Positions 28,442 through 37,292 of a DNA stretch of 64,000 nucleotides are shown in pieces. The notes below the pieces were generated by a model. It saw only the letters and a list, made by a program, of their open reading frames with translations. It was not told the DNA's origin and ran no database searches. The number at the start of each line of letters is the position of its first letter. The first letter of the stretch is position 1. Origin of the DNA: an uncultured Paraprevotella sp. (lineage in GTDB: Bacteria; Bacteroidota; Bacteroidia; Bacteroidales; Bacteroidaceae); the NCBI GenBank assembly GCA_944321525.1, contig CALULQ010000004.1, positions 62,001 to 126,000 on the forward strand, written 5' to 3'. Made by a program: the position numbers and the translations under genes.

Positions 28442-29302
28442 TCATAAGCGCCGCCTGATGGCGTCGGCGCATTCCTCCATCAGCCATTTGGGGGTGGAGG
28501 TGGCTCCACAGATGCCTACCGAACGGCAACCGTCGAGCCAAGCGAAGTCGATTTCGTCCGCCGCGTCCACCATGTAGGAGCGCGGGTTCACGTTCCGGCA
28601 TTCGTTGTAGAGCACCCGTCCGTTGGAGCTTTTCTTCCCGCAGACGAAGAGGATCACGTCGTGGCGCACGGCAAAGTCGCGGATGTGGGGCATGCGGTTG
28701 GCCACTTGGCGGCAGATGGTGTCGTAGTAGCGGAACGTGGCCGATGGCGAGATGTGCGCCTGGATGTATTCCACGATTTGGCGGAAGCCCTCGAGCGGCT
28801 TCGTGGTCTGCGAATAGAGGCAGATGTCTTTGCTGAAATCAAGCTTTCCCACTTCTTCCGGCGACTCGATGACGATGGCCGTGCCGTCGGTCTGTCCCAC
28901 GAGGCCGAGCACTTCGGCGTGTCCGTTTTTGCCGTAGATGACGATTTGCCGTCCGGGCGTCCCGCCGGAGAGGTATTCCTTCTTGATGCGCTCCTGCAGG
29001 TGGAGCACCACGGGGCAGGTGGCGTCGATGATGTCGATGTCGTTGGCTTGTGCCTGCTGGTAGGTGGCGGGCGGTTCGCCGTGGGCGCGGAGCAGCACCT
29101 TGGCGTGGTGCAGGCGGGCGAAGGCGGCATGGTCGATGGTGATGAGTCCCATCTTCTTCAGCCGGTCGCACTCCTTGCCGTTGTGCACGATGTCGCCCAG
29201 GCAGTAGAGCGTGGCGCCTTGTGCCAGCTCTTCCTCGGCCTTGTTGATGGCGCGGGTCACGCCGAAGCAGAATCCCGACCCTTGGTCTATTTCAATGTTC
29301 AT
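28442..29302 (-). CDS. ispH: 4-hydroxy-3-methylbut-2-enyl diphosphate reductase
   Basis: 286 residues, family length. The three cysteines binding the [4Fe-4S] cluster are at C12 (GFCFGV), C96 (DATCPVV) and C197 (DTICRQVANR). Conserved HGEPP and IYGKNGHAEVLG segments are present. It catalyses the last step of the MEP isoprenoid pathway, forming IPP and DMAPP in the cytoplasm. Third gene of the porQ-cmk-ispH cluster, 57 bases after cmk. Confidence 0.96.
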   Translation of the reverse strand: MNIEIDQGSGFCFGVTRAINKAEEELAQGATLYCLGDIVHNGKECDRLKKMGLITIDHAAFARLHHAKVLLRAHGEPPATYQQAQANDIDIIDATCPVVLHLQERIKKEYLSGGTPGRQIVIYGKNGHAEVLGLVGQTDGTAIVIESPEEVGKLDFSKDICLYSQTTKPLEGFRQIVEYIQAHISPSATFRYYDTICRQVANRMPHIRDFAVRHDVILFVCGKKSSNGRVLYNECRNVNPRSYMVDAADEIDFAWLDGCRSVGICGATSTPKWLMEECADAIRRRL

Positions 29303-29359
29303 GCTTGCTGTCTTTTGTTTCGTTCGCTTTTCCTTCCCGGCGGCCCTTCGTGGTGGCGC

Positions 29360-30058
29360 TCATTCGGCTTCGGCCGCCCTGCGGTATTGCGCCAGCAGCC
29401 ATTCCTTCTGTTCCGGGATGGTCAGGTGGCTGTTGTCCAGTTCTATGGCGTCGTCCGCCTTGCGGAGCGGGCTGACGTCGCGTGTGGTGTCTATCCGGTC
29501 GCGCTCCTTCACGTTCTCCAGGATTTCCTCGAAACTACCCGTTTCGCCTTTGGCCTGCAACTCGTCGAAGCGCCGCTGGGCGCGGATTTCGGGCGAAGCC
29601 GTGACGAAAATCTTCAGTTCGGCGTCGGGGAACACCGTGGTGCCGATGTCGCGCCCGTCCATGACGATGCCCTTCTCGCGCCCCATCTGTTGCTGGAGGC
29701 CTACCATGGCTTCGCGCACGAAGCCGAGGGCGGCCACGATGCTGACTTTCGAGGACACGGCCATCGTGCGGATTTCGTTCTCCACGAGCCGTCCGTTCAG
29801 GTAAGTCTGCGGCCGTCCCGTTTCGGGGTTGAGCCTGAAGGCGATGTCCAGGTGGGGCAGGGCGGCGCGCAGGGCTTCCGTGTCCACTTCGTCGCCGCGG
29901 AACAGCCCGTTTTCGAGGCAGTAGAGGGTGACGGCGCGATACATGGCGCCGCTGTCGATGTAGATGTATCCGATTTCGCGGGCCAAATCTTTGGCCATCG
30001 TGCTTTTACCGCACGAGGAGAAGCCGTCTATGGCAATGGTGATTCTTTTTGTGTGCAT
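29360..30058 (-). CDS. cmk: Cytidylate kinase
   Basis: 232 residues from the ATG at 30058; an upstream extension of the frame overlaps the end of porQ and was rejected. P-loop GFSSCGKST at 12-20, [13 protein letters not shown] at about 34-46, [14 protein letters not shown] near 124-137, and the lid segment [13 protein letters not shown]. It phosphorylates CMP and dCMP. The porQ-cmk-ispH order matches my recollection of Porphyromonas gingivalis, which supports the neighbour assignments. Confidence 0.96.
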   Translation of the reverse strand: MHTKRITIAIDGFSSCGKSTMAKDLAREIGYIYIDSGAMYRAVTLYCLENGLFRGDEVDTEALRAALPHLDIAFRLNPETGRPQTYLNGRLVENEIRTMAVSSKVSIVAALGFVREAMVGLQQQMGREKGIVMDGRDIGTTVFPDAELKIFVTASPEIRAQRRFDELQAKGETGSFEEILENVKERDRIDTTRDVSPLRKADDAIELDNSHLTIPEQKEWLLAQYRRAAEAE

Positions 30059-30095
30059 GCTGTTTCTTATATATATATAATAATGTATAGCTGTG

Positions 30096-31067
30096 TCAGA
30101 GGCAATAAGAGGCGTTGAATACGAAGGACGGGGCCGAGAGATGGTATTGCGCGTAGGCCATCCCGAAACTGAAGCGGGAGAGCAGGATGCCGGCGCCGGC
30201 GCAGAGTCCGGCGGCGTGCGACGAACCGGCCGCATCCATCTCGTTGGCCTTGCGGAAGTTGTAGCCCATCGAGACGTACAGGTAATCGGTGGGCAGGAAG
30301 TCGACGCCCGCTGTCAGGTGGTTCATGAGAATCTTTCCGGTGGAAGGCTCTTCGCCCGAAACGAAGTAGTAGTCTTTGTCCCAACGGGTCAGGTCTACGA
30401 GGGTGACGGAAACGCGGAAGGGAGCGTGCGCCAGCCTTTTCGTGAACCCCATCTGCAGGGAGAAAGGCAGTTTCTCGTGCGTGTCGCCGAAGGCCTTGAC
30501 TTGCCCGCCCAGGTTGCGCGCCACGACGGAGAAAGAAAAGTCGGAATGCTCGTCATAGTAGTTCACGCCAAGGTCTACGGCCAAGGCCACGGAGGAATAG
30601 TCGGCGTATTTGGAGTAGATGAACTTGCCTGTGGCGCCTCCCGCCCAGCGGTCGCTCAGGTTGTAGGCGTACATGCCGCTCAGGGCCATGTCCATGGCGG
30701 AAAACGAGCCGACGGTCACGTTGTCTGCCGTGGTCTCGTCCATGCTGCCGTAGTGGGCATATTGCGCCGTGACGCCCATGGTAGACCGTTCGCCCAGCAC
30801 CTTGACGAACGCCGCGCTGCCCACGTTGCAGCCTTGCAGGTAGGTCATATAGTTGAGGTTGAGCGTCTTGTCGGTGACGGAACTGAGCAGTGCCGGATTG
30901 GCAAACACCAGCGACGCATCGTCGGAAATCAGGGAAATGTTGCGGCCGCCCAAAGCCGTGGCGTGGGCCGACACGGGCATTTCCAGAAAGTTGAACACCG
31001 AGTTGGTTTCCTGGGCTGCCGCGGCGGTGGCGAGCAGGGCATATAGCGCGAAAATGAACTTTCTCAT
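30096..31067 (-). CDS. porQ: Type IX secretion system protein PorQ
   Basis: 323 residues from the ATG at 31067. Signal peptide ending TAAAAQ. The rest is an FadL-like outer-membrane beta-barrel pattern with the PorQ opening ([19 protein letters not shown], then [14 protein letters not shown]). PorQ is part of the outer-membrane attachment step of type IX secretion with PorU, PorV and PorZ. It stands first in an operon with cmk and ispH. The presence of PorQ implies an active type IX system elsewhere in the genome. Confidence 0.88.
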   Translation of the reverse strand: MRKFIFALYALLATAAAAQETNSVFNFLEMPVSAHATALGGRNISLISDDASLVFANPALLSSVTDKTLNLNYMTYLQGCNVGSAAFVKVLGERSTMGVTAQYAHYGSMDETTADNVTVGSFSAMDMALSGMYAYNLSDRWAGGATGKFIYSKYADYSSVALAVDLGVNYYDEHSDFSFSVVARNLGGQVKAFGDTHEKLPFSLQMGFTKRLAHAPFRVSVTLVDLTRWDKDYYFVSGEEPSTGKILMNHLTAGVDFLPTDYLYVSMGYNFRKANEMDAAGSSHAAGLCAGAGILLSRFSFGMAYAQYHLSAPSFVFNASYCL

Positions 31068-31089
31068 TCTTTTGAGCAAATTTAATGGC

Positions 31090-31097
31090 CAAAGATA
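31090..31097 (-). promoter_or_regulatory. porQ operon promoter, -7 box TATCTTTG
   Basis: On the minus strand TATCTTTG, 23 bases before the porQ start codon. It supports the shorter start, since the longer open frame would begin upstream of the promoter. Confidence 0.65.
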
Positions 31098-31267
31098 CGG
31101 CATTTTCTGAAATATCTGGTTATATTTGTGCGACATTTCCGAAGGGGCGTGCCGCGACCTTACATAATTATAACGCGCGAAAGGGCGATTTAGGGTGCGG
31201 AATGAAAAAAAATGTTCCCGACGAAAAAAAATGAGGCAAAGCGTGTGGCTATATGAAAAAAATGTGC

Positions 31268-31275
31268 TACTTTTG
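31268..31275 (+). promoter_or_regulatory. Promoter of the TonB gene, -7 box TACTTTTG
   Basis: Exact TAnnTTTG match 35 bases ahead of the TonB start. The upstream part of the 242-base gap to porQ is A-rich. Confidence 0.65.
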
Positions 31276-31309
31276 TCACGTTATGAAGAATACGTAAAAA
31301 AGTTATGAT

Positions 31310-32029
31310 ATGGAAGTAAAAAAATCAGTTAAGGCGGACCTCGAGGGAACCAAGAGCACCAGTTGGCTCATCGGTTTGGTGCTGGTGATGGCAGCCATGT
31401 TCGTGGCTTTCGAGTGGACGCAGCATGACATCAAAGTCATCGACAACAGCGAGCCGGTGTTCACGGCGGCCATTGAGGAGGACATGATTCCTATTTCGCA
31501 CCAGCAGGAAGAGGTGGCAGCGCCCCCTCCAGCAGCAGCGCCCAAGGTGGCCGAAATCCTGAACATCGTGGACAACGAGACGGAATTGGCCGAAGAGGAG
31601 ATTGAAACCTCAGAGGAAGTCAACCAAGCCATCGTGGCGGTACATGGAACCGGAACCGTAGGGCCTGTGGCTACCGGCCCGGTTGGTCCCGTGGTGGAAG
31701 AAGTGGACGAGAACATGATTTATGATATCGTGGAGGAGAACCCCCGCTTCCCCGGTGGCGAAGAGGCGTGCATGAAATGGTTGTCCGACAACATCAAGTA
31801 TCCGCCCATCTGCGTTGAGCAGGGCATCCAGGGACGTGTTTATGCACAGTTCGTGGTGAACAAGGACGGTTCTATCGTGGACATCAAGATTGTCCGCAGT
31901 CCGGACCCCTACTTGTCGAAAGAGGCCGAGCGCGTCTTGAAGATGATGCCGAAGTGGAGCCCCGGCAAGCAGAGAGGTAAACCAGTGCGCGTGAAGTTCT
32001 CATTGCCGGTGATGTTCAGATTGCAATAA
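31310..32029 (+). CDS. TonB-family energy transducer
   Basis: 239 residues. One inner-membrane anchor near residues 19-36 (WLIGLVLVMAAMFVAF), a periplasmic acidic and proline-containing spacer (AAPPPAAAPK, about 65-75), and a C-terminal TonB domain from about 150 (FPGGEEACMKWL, IQGRVYAQFVVNKDGSIVDI, RGKPVRVKFSLPVMF). TonB couples the ExbB/ExbD proton motor to outer-membrane transporters such as SusC. It is followed by a strong terminator, so it is monocistronic. Confidence 0.93.
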   Translation: MEVKKSVKADLEGTKSTSWLIGLVLVMAAMFVAFEWTQHDIKVIDNSEPVFTAAIEEDMIPISHQQEEVAAPPPAAAPKVAEILNIVDNETELAEEEIETSEEVNQAIVAVHGTGTVGPVATGPVGPVVEEVDENMIYDIVEENPRFPGGEEACMKWLSDNIKYPPICVEQGIQGRVYAQFVVNKDGSIVDIKIVRSPDPYLSKEAERVLKMMPKWSPGKQRGKPVRVKFSLPVMFRLQ

Positions 32030-32047
32030 TATAATAATGTAATAAGG

Positions 32048-32075
32048 AGAGGCTGCTCGCGGGCAGCCTCTTTTT
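32048..32075 (+). terminator. Rho-independent terminator of the TonB gene
   Basis: agaggctgc and gcagcctct form a perfect 9-bp stem with a 6-base loop, immediately followed by a run of T. Confidence 0.9.
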
Positions 32076-32096
32076 GTTCGGAAAAGACTGTTGGTT

Positions 32097-33080
32097 ATGT
32101 ATAATTGGAAGGAAGTTTTAAATCAAGTGAACGAGGCGCTTGCCGCAATGCCTTTCGGGCGCAAGCCGGCCGAGCTCTATGCCCCCATACGCTATGTCCT
32201 GTCGCTCGGCGGGAAGCGCATCCGCCCCGTGCTGATGCTTATGGCTTATAATCTGTACAAGGAAGATGTGGGAACCATATCCTCGCAAGCCTTGGCCATC
32301 GAAATCTACCATAATTACACCCTCTTGCACGACGACCTGATGGACAAGGCCGACATGCGGCGCGGAATGCCCACCGTGCATAAGAAGTGGAACGACAACG
32401 CGGCCATACTTAGCGGCGATTCCATGCTCGTCATGGCCTATCAATACATGATGAAGGACTGTCCGGCTGGAAAGGTGGCCGACGTGATGGGACTGTTCAC
32501 CGAAACGGCGCTCGAGATTGGGGAAGGGCAACAGTATGACATCGAGTTTGAAACGCGCTCCGACGTCACCGAGGACGAGTATATCGAGATGATTCGTCTG
32601 AAGACTTCTGTGCTCTTGGCTTGTGCCTTGAAGATAGGGGCGGTGCTGGCCGATGCTCCTGTCCGGGATGCGGACAGGCTGTATCGTTTCGGCGAGAGCC
32701 TGGGGCTGGCCTTCCAGTTGCAGGACGACTACTTGGACGTGTATGGCGATCCGGCCGTATTCGGGAAAAAGGTGGGAGGCGACATCCTCTGCAACAAGAA
32801 AACTTACATGCTCATCAATGCCCTCGCGAAGGCGCGGGATGACGACAAGGCCGCGCTGGAGGAATGGCTGGCCAAGCCGGAGGGGACTTATGCGCCGGAA
32901 GAGAAGATCCGGGCGGTCACCGAACTCTATAATAAGATAGGTATACGCGAACTTTGCGACCGGAAAATACGCTATTATTTCGACCAGGCCCGCGAAATTC
33001 TCGCGCAGGTGGACTTGCCGGACAGCCGTAAGGCTTTTTTGTGGGACATGGCCCAAAGCCTGTTGGGGCGCAAGGCTTAG
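32097..33080 (+). CDS. Polyprenyl diphosphate synthase (isoprenyl transferase, FPP/OPP type)
   Basis: 327 residues from the ATG at 32097; a TTG two codons upstream is less likely. The first Asp-rich motif is DDLMD (79-83) within LLHDDLMDKADMRRG, and the second is DDYLD (210-214) within FQLQDDYLDVYGD. These bind Mg-diphosphate. GGKRIRPVL at 38-46 is also typical. The enzyme elongates IPP, made by the MEP pathway that includes ispH upstream. Product chain length (farnesyl/geranylgeranyl or octaprenyl) cannot be read with confidence. Likely co-transcribed with tatD (22-base gap). Confidence 0.92.
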   Translation: MYNWKEVLNQVNEALAAMPFGRKPAELYAPIRYVLSLGGKRIRPVLMLMAYNLYKEDVGTISSQALAIEIYHNYTLLHDDLMDKADMRRGMPTVHKKWNDNAAILSGDSMLVMAYQYMMKDCPAGKVADVMGLFTETALEIGEGQQYDIEFETRSDVTEDEYIEMIRLKTSVLLACALKIGAVLADAPVRDADRLYRFGESLGLAFQLQDDYLDVYGDPAVFGKKVGGDILCNKKTYMLINALAKARDDDKAALEEWLAKPEGTYAPEEKIRAVTELYNKIGIRELCDRKIRYYFDQAREILAQVDLPDSRKAFLWDMAQSLLGRKA

Positions 33081-33102
33081 GCTGAAGGAAGGAAACGGCG
33101 TC

Positions 33103-33885
33103 ATGGAAATCATAGACACGCATGCCCATCTGTTTGATGAAGCTTTTGCCGGCGACTTGGACGAAGTGGTGGCAAGGGCAAAGGAATGCCATATAGAAAA
33201 GGTGTTTCTGCCCAACATTGATGAAAGCACCGTACCGGGGATGCTTTCCCTGTGCGGGCGCTGGCCCGGCTTCTTCTATCCCATGCTGGGGCTTCATCCC
33301 ACGGAGGTGCGTCCCGGTTATGGCGAGGTGCTCGACCGCATGGAAGTCCGGCTGGCTTCCGGCAATCCCTTCATCGGGATAGGGGAGGTGGGACTGGACT
33401 ATTATTGGGACCGCACTTATTACAAGGAGCAGCAGGATGCCTTTCGCCGCCAAGTGGAATGGTCGTTGGCCTACGGCCTTCCCCTCATGATTCATTCCCG
33501 TTCGGCGCACGAGGAGCTGTTAGAGGTCCTTTCCCCTTATAAGGCGGAGGGGATAAGCGGCGTGTTCCATAGTTTCGGCGGGACGGCGGAAGAAGCCGCC
33601 GATCTCTTGTCGTTCGAGGGATTCATGATCGGCATCAACGGGGTGCTCACCTTTAAGAAATCATCCCTGCCCGATGTCTTGCGCACCATTCCTTTGTGCC
33701 GTGTAGTCCTGGAAACCGATTCTCCCTACCTGGCTCCCGTGCCTTTCCGCGGCAAGCGGAACGAGAGTGCCTACGTCTGCCGCACGCTGGAACGAATGGC
33801 GGAAGTCTACGGCCTGCCGGTGGAGGAAGTCGCACGGCAAACTCGTGAAAATGCATTAAGAATATACCCGAAAGCTGCCAAATAA
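33103..33885 (+). CDS. tatD: TatD-family metal-dependent hydrolase
   Basis: 260 residues, standard length. Metal ligands: H7 and H9 in DTHAHL, E95 in IGEVGLDYY, a His in LMIHSR, a His in GVFHSFGG, and D in LETDSPYLAP. The family has 3'-5' exonuclease or DNase activity, with roles in DNA repair and quality control. Second gene after the polyprenyl synthase. Confidence 0.94.
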   Translation: MEIIDTHAHLFDEAFAGDLDEVVARAKECHIEKVFLPNIDESTVPGMLSLCGRWPGFFYPMLGLHPTEVRPGYGEVLDRMEVRLASGNPFIGIGEVGLDYYWDRTYYKEQQDAFRRQVEWSLAYGLPLMIHSRSAHEELLEVLSPYKAEGISGVFHSFGGTAEEAADLLSFEGFMIGINGVLTFKKSSLPDVLRTIPLCRVVLETDSPYLAPVPFRGKRNESAYVCRTLERMAEVYGLPVEEVARQTRENALRIYPKAAK

Positions 33886-33971
33886 GGCCTCCGAAAGGTT
33901 AAAATTAAGTTTTTTGAGGGGTGAAACAAACTTTTTTTGCATAGAATGGTGGTAGTCCAGAAAAAAAAGAA

Positions 33972-33979
33972 TATTTTTG
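33972..33979 (+). promoter_or_regulatory. Promoter of tRNA-Ser, possibly also exbB operon, -7 box TATTTTTG
   Basis: Exact TAnnTTTG match 58 bases upstream of the tRNA. No second box was found in the 62 bases between tRNA and exbB, so read-through into exbB is possible. Confidence 0.5.
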
Positions 33980-34037
33980 TAGCGGAAAACGGAAGTATGT
34001 TTGTTACTCTTGTGCTCGCTGCCGTTTTTGCGTAAAA

Positions 34038-34125
34038 GGAGAGATGCTCGAGTGGCTGAAGAGGCACGCCTGGAAAGCGTGTATACGCCGAAAGCGTATC
34101 GGGGGTTCGAATCCCCCTCTCTCCG
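34038..34125 (+). tRNA. tRNA-Ser (anticodon GGA)
   Basis: 88 bases that fold as a class II tRNA. The acceptor arm ggagaga pairs with tctctcc, followed by discriminator G. The D arm reads tgctcgagtggctgaagaggca. The anticodon stem-loop carries ctGGAaa (anticodon 34072-34074), then a long variable arm (tacgccgaaagcgta) and the T arm gggggttcgaatccccc. CCA is not encoded. Confidence 0.97.
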
Positions 34126-34187
34126 CAAACTTGAATAATGAGAAAACAAAAACAAATTAATATTAATCTTAAAAAATTAGACACACA

Positions 34188-35018
34188 ATGAAAAAGTTTT
34201 TTGCAATTATTGCGATGTTTGGAGTTTTTGCATTCGGTGCGACTCAGTCGATGATGGCACAGGAGGATTCGTTGGCCGTTGCAGATTCTGCTGCCGTAGT
34301 TGATTCCGCTGCCGTAGACACGGCTGCAGTTGAAGAAGAAGTGGCCGAGGCCCCCGAGGCTGTTGCGCCCATCGTAGAAGAGGAAAGCTTCCACAAGGAA
34401 CTGAAGACGAAGTTCATCGAAGGTGACGCCGGCTTTATGTCGTTGGTTGCCATCGCACTCGTGTTCGGTCTGGCTTTCTGCATCGAACGTATCATTTACC
34501 TGAGCTTGGCTGAAATCGACTCCAAGAAGTTGATGGCCGACATCGAGAAGTTGGTGAACGCCGGCGACATCGAAGGCGCAAAGACTTTGTGCCGCAACAC
34601 TCGCGGTCCTATCGCTTCTATCTGCTACCAGGGTCTGATGCGTTTCAATGACGGCGTAGAAGACGTGGAGCGCTCCATCACCGCATACGGCAGCGTGCAG
34701 GCCAGCTACTTGGAGAGCGGTTGCTCTTGGATTACCTTGTTTATCGCCATGGCACCGTCACTCGGGTTCTTGGGTACTGTGATTGGTATGGTGATGGCGT
34801 TCGATGACATCCAGGCAGCCGGCGATATCTCCCCGACCATTGTGGCAGGCGGTATGAAGGTGGCCTTGATCACTACGATCTTCGGTATCATCGTGGCCTT
34901 GATTCTCCAGATTTTCTACAACTACATTCTTTCTAAGATTGAATCTATCACTGCCAACATGGAGGAAGCTACGATTTCTCTGCTTGACATGTGCATGAAG
35001 TATAACCTCAAAAAATAA
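34188..35018 (+). CDS. exbB: ExbB/MotA/TolQ-type proton channel protein
   Basis: 276 residues. N-terminal signal-like segment, then an Ala/Glu/Asp-rich low-complexity stretch (about residues 25-70) before the first core membrane helix (GFMSLVAIALVFGLAFCIE, about 82-100). Two more helices hold the family signature (FIAMAPSLGFLGTVIGMVMAF at about 184-204, and VALITTIFGIIVALILQIF at about 224-242). With ExbD it forms the proton-driven motor that energises TonB. First protein-coding gene of exbB-4TM-exbD-exbD. Confidence 0.94.
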   Translation: MKKFFAIIAMFGVFAFGATQSMMAQEDSLAVADSAAVVDSAAVDTAAVEEEVAEAPEAVAPIVEEESFHKELKTKFIEGDAGFMSLVAIALVFGLAFCIERIIYLSLAEIDSKKLMADIEKLVNAGDIEGAKTLCRNTRGPIASICYQGLMRFNDGVEDVERSITAYGSVQASYLESGCSWITLFIAMAPSLGFLGTVIGMVMAFDDIQAAGDISPTIVAGGMKVALITTIFGIIVALILQIFYNYILSKIESITANMEEATISLLDMCMKYNLKK

Positions 35019-35028
35019 GATTTGAACC

Positions 35029-35517
35029 ATGGCAGCAAAGAAATATATGACATCATACTATGTCCTGTATGCCTGCTTTGCGATTATCATCGTAATGTTC
35101 GCGGCATTCTTCGGATATCGGTATGATAACATGAATGAGGACGGCCTGAATGCCCCCTATTGCACGGAAGGGCTGATGTGGCTGATGTACGGTATGTTCT
35201 TCGTGACTTGCATCTTGGCGCTTTGGAGCGTGGTGCGCAGCATCAAGATCTCCATGAGTGCAAAGGGCGAAAACATCACGGGCGTGCCGGGCGGAAAGGT
35301 GATGGCTTTCTCGTTCATCTTCATGTTCCTTTCTCTGGCAATCGGTCTGGTTTGCAACTTGAACGAGCCTGAGTTTGTGGCAGCGGATGGCAACGTGACG
35401 CCGGGTTACTTGGTGACCGTGACGGATATGTTCCTTTATTCTACTTATATTCTCTTGGCATTTACGGCATTGGCTATGCTCGTGAACATGTCGGGAGTGA
35501 TGAAGAAAAGAAAGTAA
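35029..35517 (+). CDS. Conserved four-helix membrane protein of the exbB-exbD operon
   Basis: 162 residues with four predicted membrane helices (about 10-28, 46-63, 91-110 and 130-150), e.g. YACFAIIIVMFAAFFGY and AFSFIFMFLSLAIGLVC. No enzymatic motif. Its place between exbB and the two exbD genes, 10 bases after exbB, argues for an accessory role in the Ton motor. I recall the same gene order in other Bacteroidales, but the function is undescribed as far as I know. Confidence 0.8.
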   Translation: MAAKKYMTSYYVLYACFAIIIVMFAAFFGYRYDNMNEDGLNAPYCTEGLMWLMYGMFFVTCILALWSVVRSIKISMSAKGENITGVPGGKVMAFSFIFMFLSLAIGLVCNLNEPEFVAADGNVTPGYLVTVTDMFLYSTYILLAFTALAMLVNMSGVMKKRK

Positions 35518-35549
35518 GTAAAACGAATCTTTGATAAGGAGAGTAGATA

Positions 35550-36143
35550 ATGGCAAAAGGAAAAAGAAAAGTCCCTGGAATTAACGCCAGCTCCACGGCC
35601 GACATTTCTTTCATCTTGCTCATCTTCTTCTTGGTGACGACATCAATGGATTCCGACAAGGGTTTGGCCAGGCGTTTGCCGCCTCCGCCCGAGAACGAGC
35701 AGCAGGACGCTGAAATTGATGTGAAAGAGAGGAATGTGTTGAAAGTGAGAGTGAATGCGGCAGGGCAGCTTCTCTGCGGGGATGACTTCATAGAAATTTC
35801 ACAGTTGTGCGACAAGGCGAAGGAGTTCATCAAGAATGAGAACAACAGCCCTAACCTGCCGGAGAAGCACAACAAGAACATCCCGTTGCTGGGTAACTGC
35901 GTGGTGACGGACAAGCATGTGATTTCTGTGCAGACCGACCGCGGAACGAGCTACAACGTGTACTTCCAGGTGCAGAATGAGCTGGTGCGCGCTTACAACG
36001 AGTTGCGCGACGAGTTGAGCAAGGCTAAATTCGGACGGGTATACAGCATGTTGGATGACGAGCATCAGGCAGCCATTCGCGAGTATTATCCCCAGAAGAT
36101 ATCGGAAGCAGAACCTAAAAATTATGGAGGAGACAAACAATGA
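35550..36143 (+). CDS. exbD: ExbD/TolR-family biopolymer transport protein (first copy)
   Basis: 197 residues. One N-terminal membrane helix with the proton-carrying Asp18 (STADISFILLIFFLVTTSM), then a periplasmic ExbD domain. It is longer than usual: there is extra sequence in the middle (NENNSPNLPEKHNKNIPLLG, about 93-112). The 3' end overlaps the second exbD by 4 bases (ATGA). Confidence 0.92.
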   Translation: MAKGKRKVPGINASSTADISFILLIFFLVTTSMDSDKGLARRLPPPPENEQQDAEIDVKERNVLKVRVNAAGQLLCGDDFIEISQLCDKAKEFIKNENNSPNLPEKHNKNIPLLGNCVVTDKHVISVQTDRGTSYNVYFQVQNELVRAYNELRDELSKAKFGRVYSMLDDEHQAAIREYYPQKISEAEPKNYGGDKQ

Positions 36144-36604
36144 GCAGATTTAGCAAAGGTGGCGGCCGGGAGATGCCGGAATTGAATACCTCTTCGTTGC
36201 CCGACTTGATTTTCTCTATCTTGTTCTTCTTTATGATTGTGGTGACGATGCGTGAAGTTGAATTGAAAGTGCACTTCACGATTCCGGCTGGTACGGAGTT
36301 GGAGAAGCTGGAGAAGAAATCAGCCGTATCCTACATTTATGTAGGACCTCCCACGCAACAGTTCAGGGCATCCATGGGTTCGGGTACGCGAATCCAGCTC
36401 AACGACAGGTTCGCAGAGCCTGCGGAGGTCATGGACTTCATCGCCGAGGAGCGCACGCACATGTACGACCAGACGGCACAGGTGGTTTCTTTGAAAGTAG
36501 ACCAGAACACGCAGATGGGTATCATCACGGATATCAAGCAAGTTCTGCGTAAGTCTTGGGCTTTGAAGATTAATTATTCGGCCACGTCGCGTGGTGATAA
36601 TTAA
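36140..36604 (+). CDS. exbD: ExbD/TolR-family biopolymer transport protein (second copy)
   Basis: 154 residues. Membrane helix with Asp22 (LPDLIFSILFFFMIVVTM) and a periplasmic domain ending in a QVLRKSWALKINY-type strand. Two distinct ExbD chains from one operon could form a heterodimer inside the ExbB pentamer. Translationally coupled to the first copy and followed by a strong terminator. Confidence 0.92.
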   Translation: MSRFSKGGGREMPELNTSSLPDLIFSILFFFMIVVTMREVELKVHFTIPAGTELEKLEKKSAVSYIYVGPPTQQFRASMGSGTRIQLNDRFAEPAEVMDFIAEERTHMYDQTAQVVSLKVDQNTQMGIITDIKQVLRKSWALKINYSATSRGDN

Positions 36605-36621
36605 ATTAGGATTTTATAAAG

Positions 36622-36656
36622 AAGCGGCATTTTTATTATAAAATGCCGCTTTTTTT
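36622..36656 (+). terminator. Terminator of the exbB-exbD operon
   Basis: aagcggcatttt and aaaatgccgctt form a perfect 12-bp stem with a 6-base loop, then TTTTTT. Confidence 0.92.
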
Positions 36657-36689
36657 ATTGCTTTTATTTCAGGGTCTTGGTTTTTTCCT

Positions 36690-36697
36690 TATTTTTG
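36690..36697 (+). promoter_or_regulatory. Promoter of the Lrp-type regulator, -7 box TATTTTTG
   Basis: Exact TAnnTTTG match 21 bases before the ATG at 36719. It supports that start over the longer frame. Confidence 0.6.
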
Positions 36698-36718
36698 CAG
36701 CAAATAATATGTTTGACT

Positions 36719-37237
36719 ATGGGGATTGCAAATATGGACGCTCTAGATGAGCAGATTCTGAAGATGATAGCTGACAACGCACGCATTCCTTTTCTGGAAG
36801 TGGCGCGGGCCTGCCGAGTGTCGGGCGCGGCGATTCATCAGCGCATTCAGAAGTTGACCCGGATGGGGGTGTTGAAAGGTTCGCATTATGTATTGGACCC
36901 GGAAAAAATCGGGTATGACACATGCGCTTTCGTGGGTTTGTTCTTGAAAGACCCGTCGGATTTTGATCGCGTGGTGGAGAAGTTACGGGAGATTCCCGAA
37001 GTGGTGGAATGTCATTACACCACCGGCGGTTATGACATGTTCATCAAGATCTACGCGCGGAACAACCATCACATGCTGAGTATCATACACGATAAGTTGC
37101 AGCCATTGGGCCTGCAGCGTTCGGAAACCATCATTTCGTTCCATGAAGCGATAAACCGCCAGATGCCGATTCCGGAAATCAAGGATAAGAAGGCGGTGCT
37201 GTCCAACGAGATGGAAGAACCGGAAACGGAAGAATAA
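36719..37237 (+). CDS. Lrp/AsnC-family transcriptional regulator
   Basis: 172 residues from the ATG at 36719 (an alternative is MDALDEQ at 36734). N-terminal winged helix (LDEQILKMIADNARIPFLEV, then VSGAAIHQRIQKLTRMGVL), then the RAM ligand-binding domain (VVECHYTTGGYDMFIKIYA). Such proteins respond to amino acids and form octamers; the targets are unknown here. A short charged tail (EMEEPETEE) extends past the usual end. Confidence 0.93.
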   Translation: MGIANMDALDEQILKMIADNARIPFLEVARACRVSGAAIHQRIQKLTRMGVLKGSHYVLDPEKIGYDTCAFVGLFLKDPSDFDRVVEKLREIPEVVECHYTTGGYDMFIKIYARNNHHMLSIIHDKLQPLGLQRSETIISFHEAINRQMPIPEIKDKKAVLSNEMEEPETEE

Positions 37238-37250
37238 TAAAAGGGAAAAG

Positions 37251-37292
37251 AAACGCAAGGAGGAAGCCTCAACGGGCTTCCTCCTTGCGTTT
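37251..37292. terminator. Bidirectional terminator between the lrp-type gene and folA
   Basis: 18-bp perfect stem (37251-37268 with 37275-37292) and a 6-base loop. The folA stop codon overlaps the loop and the right arm encodes the folA C-terminus. A-rich on one side and T-rich on the other, so it can serve both converging transcripts. Confidence 0.85.
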
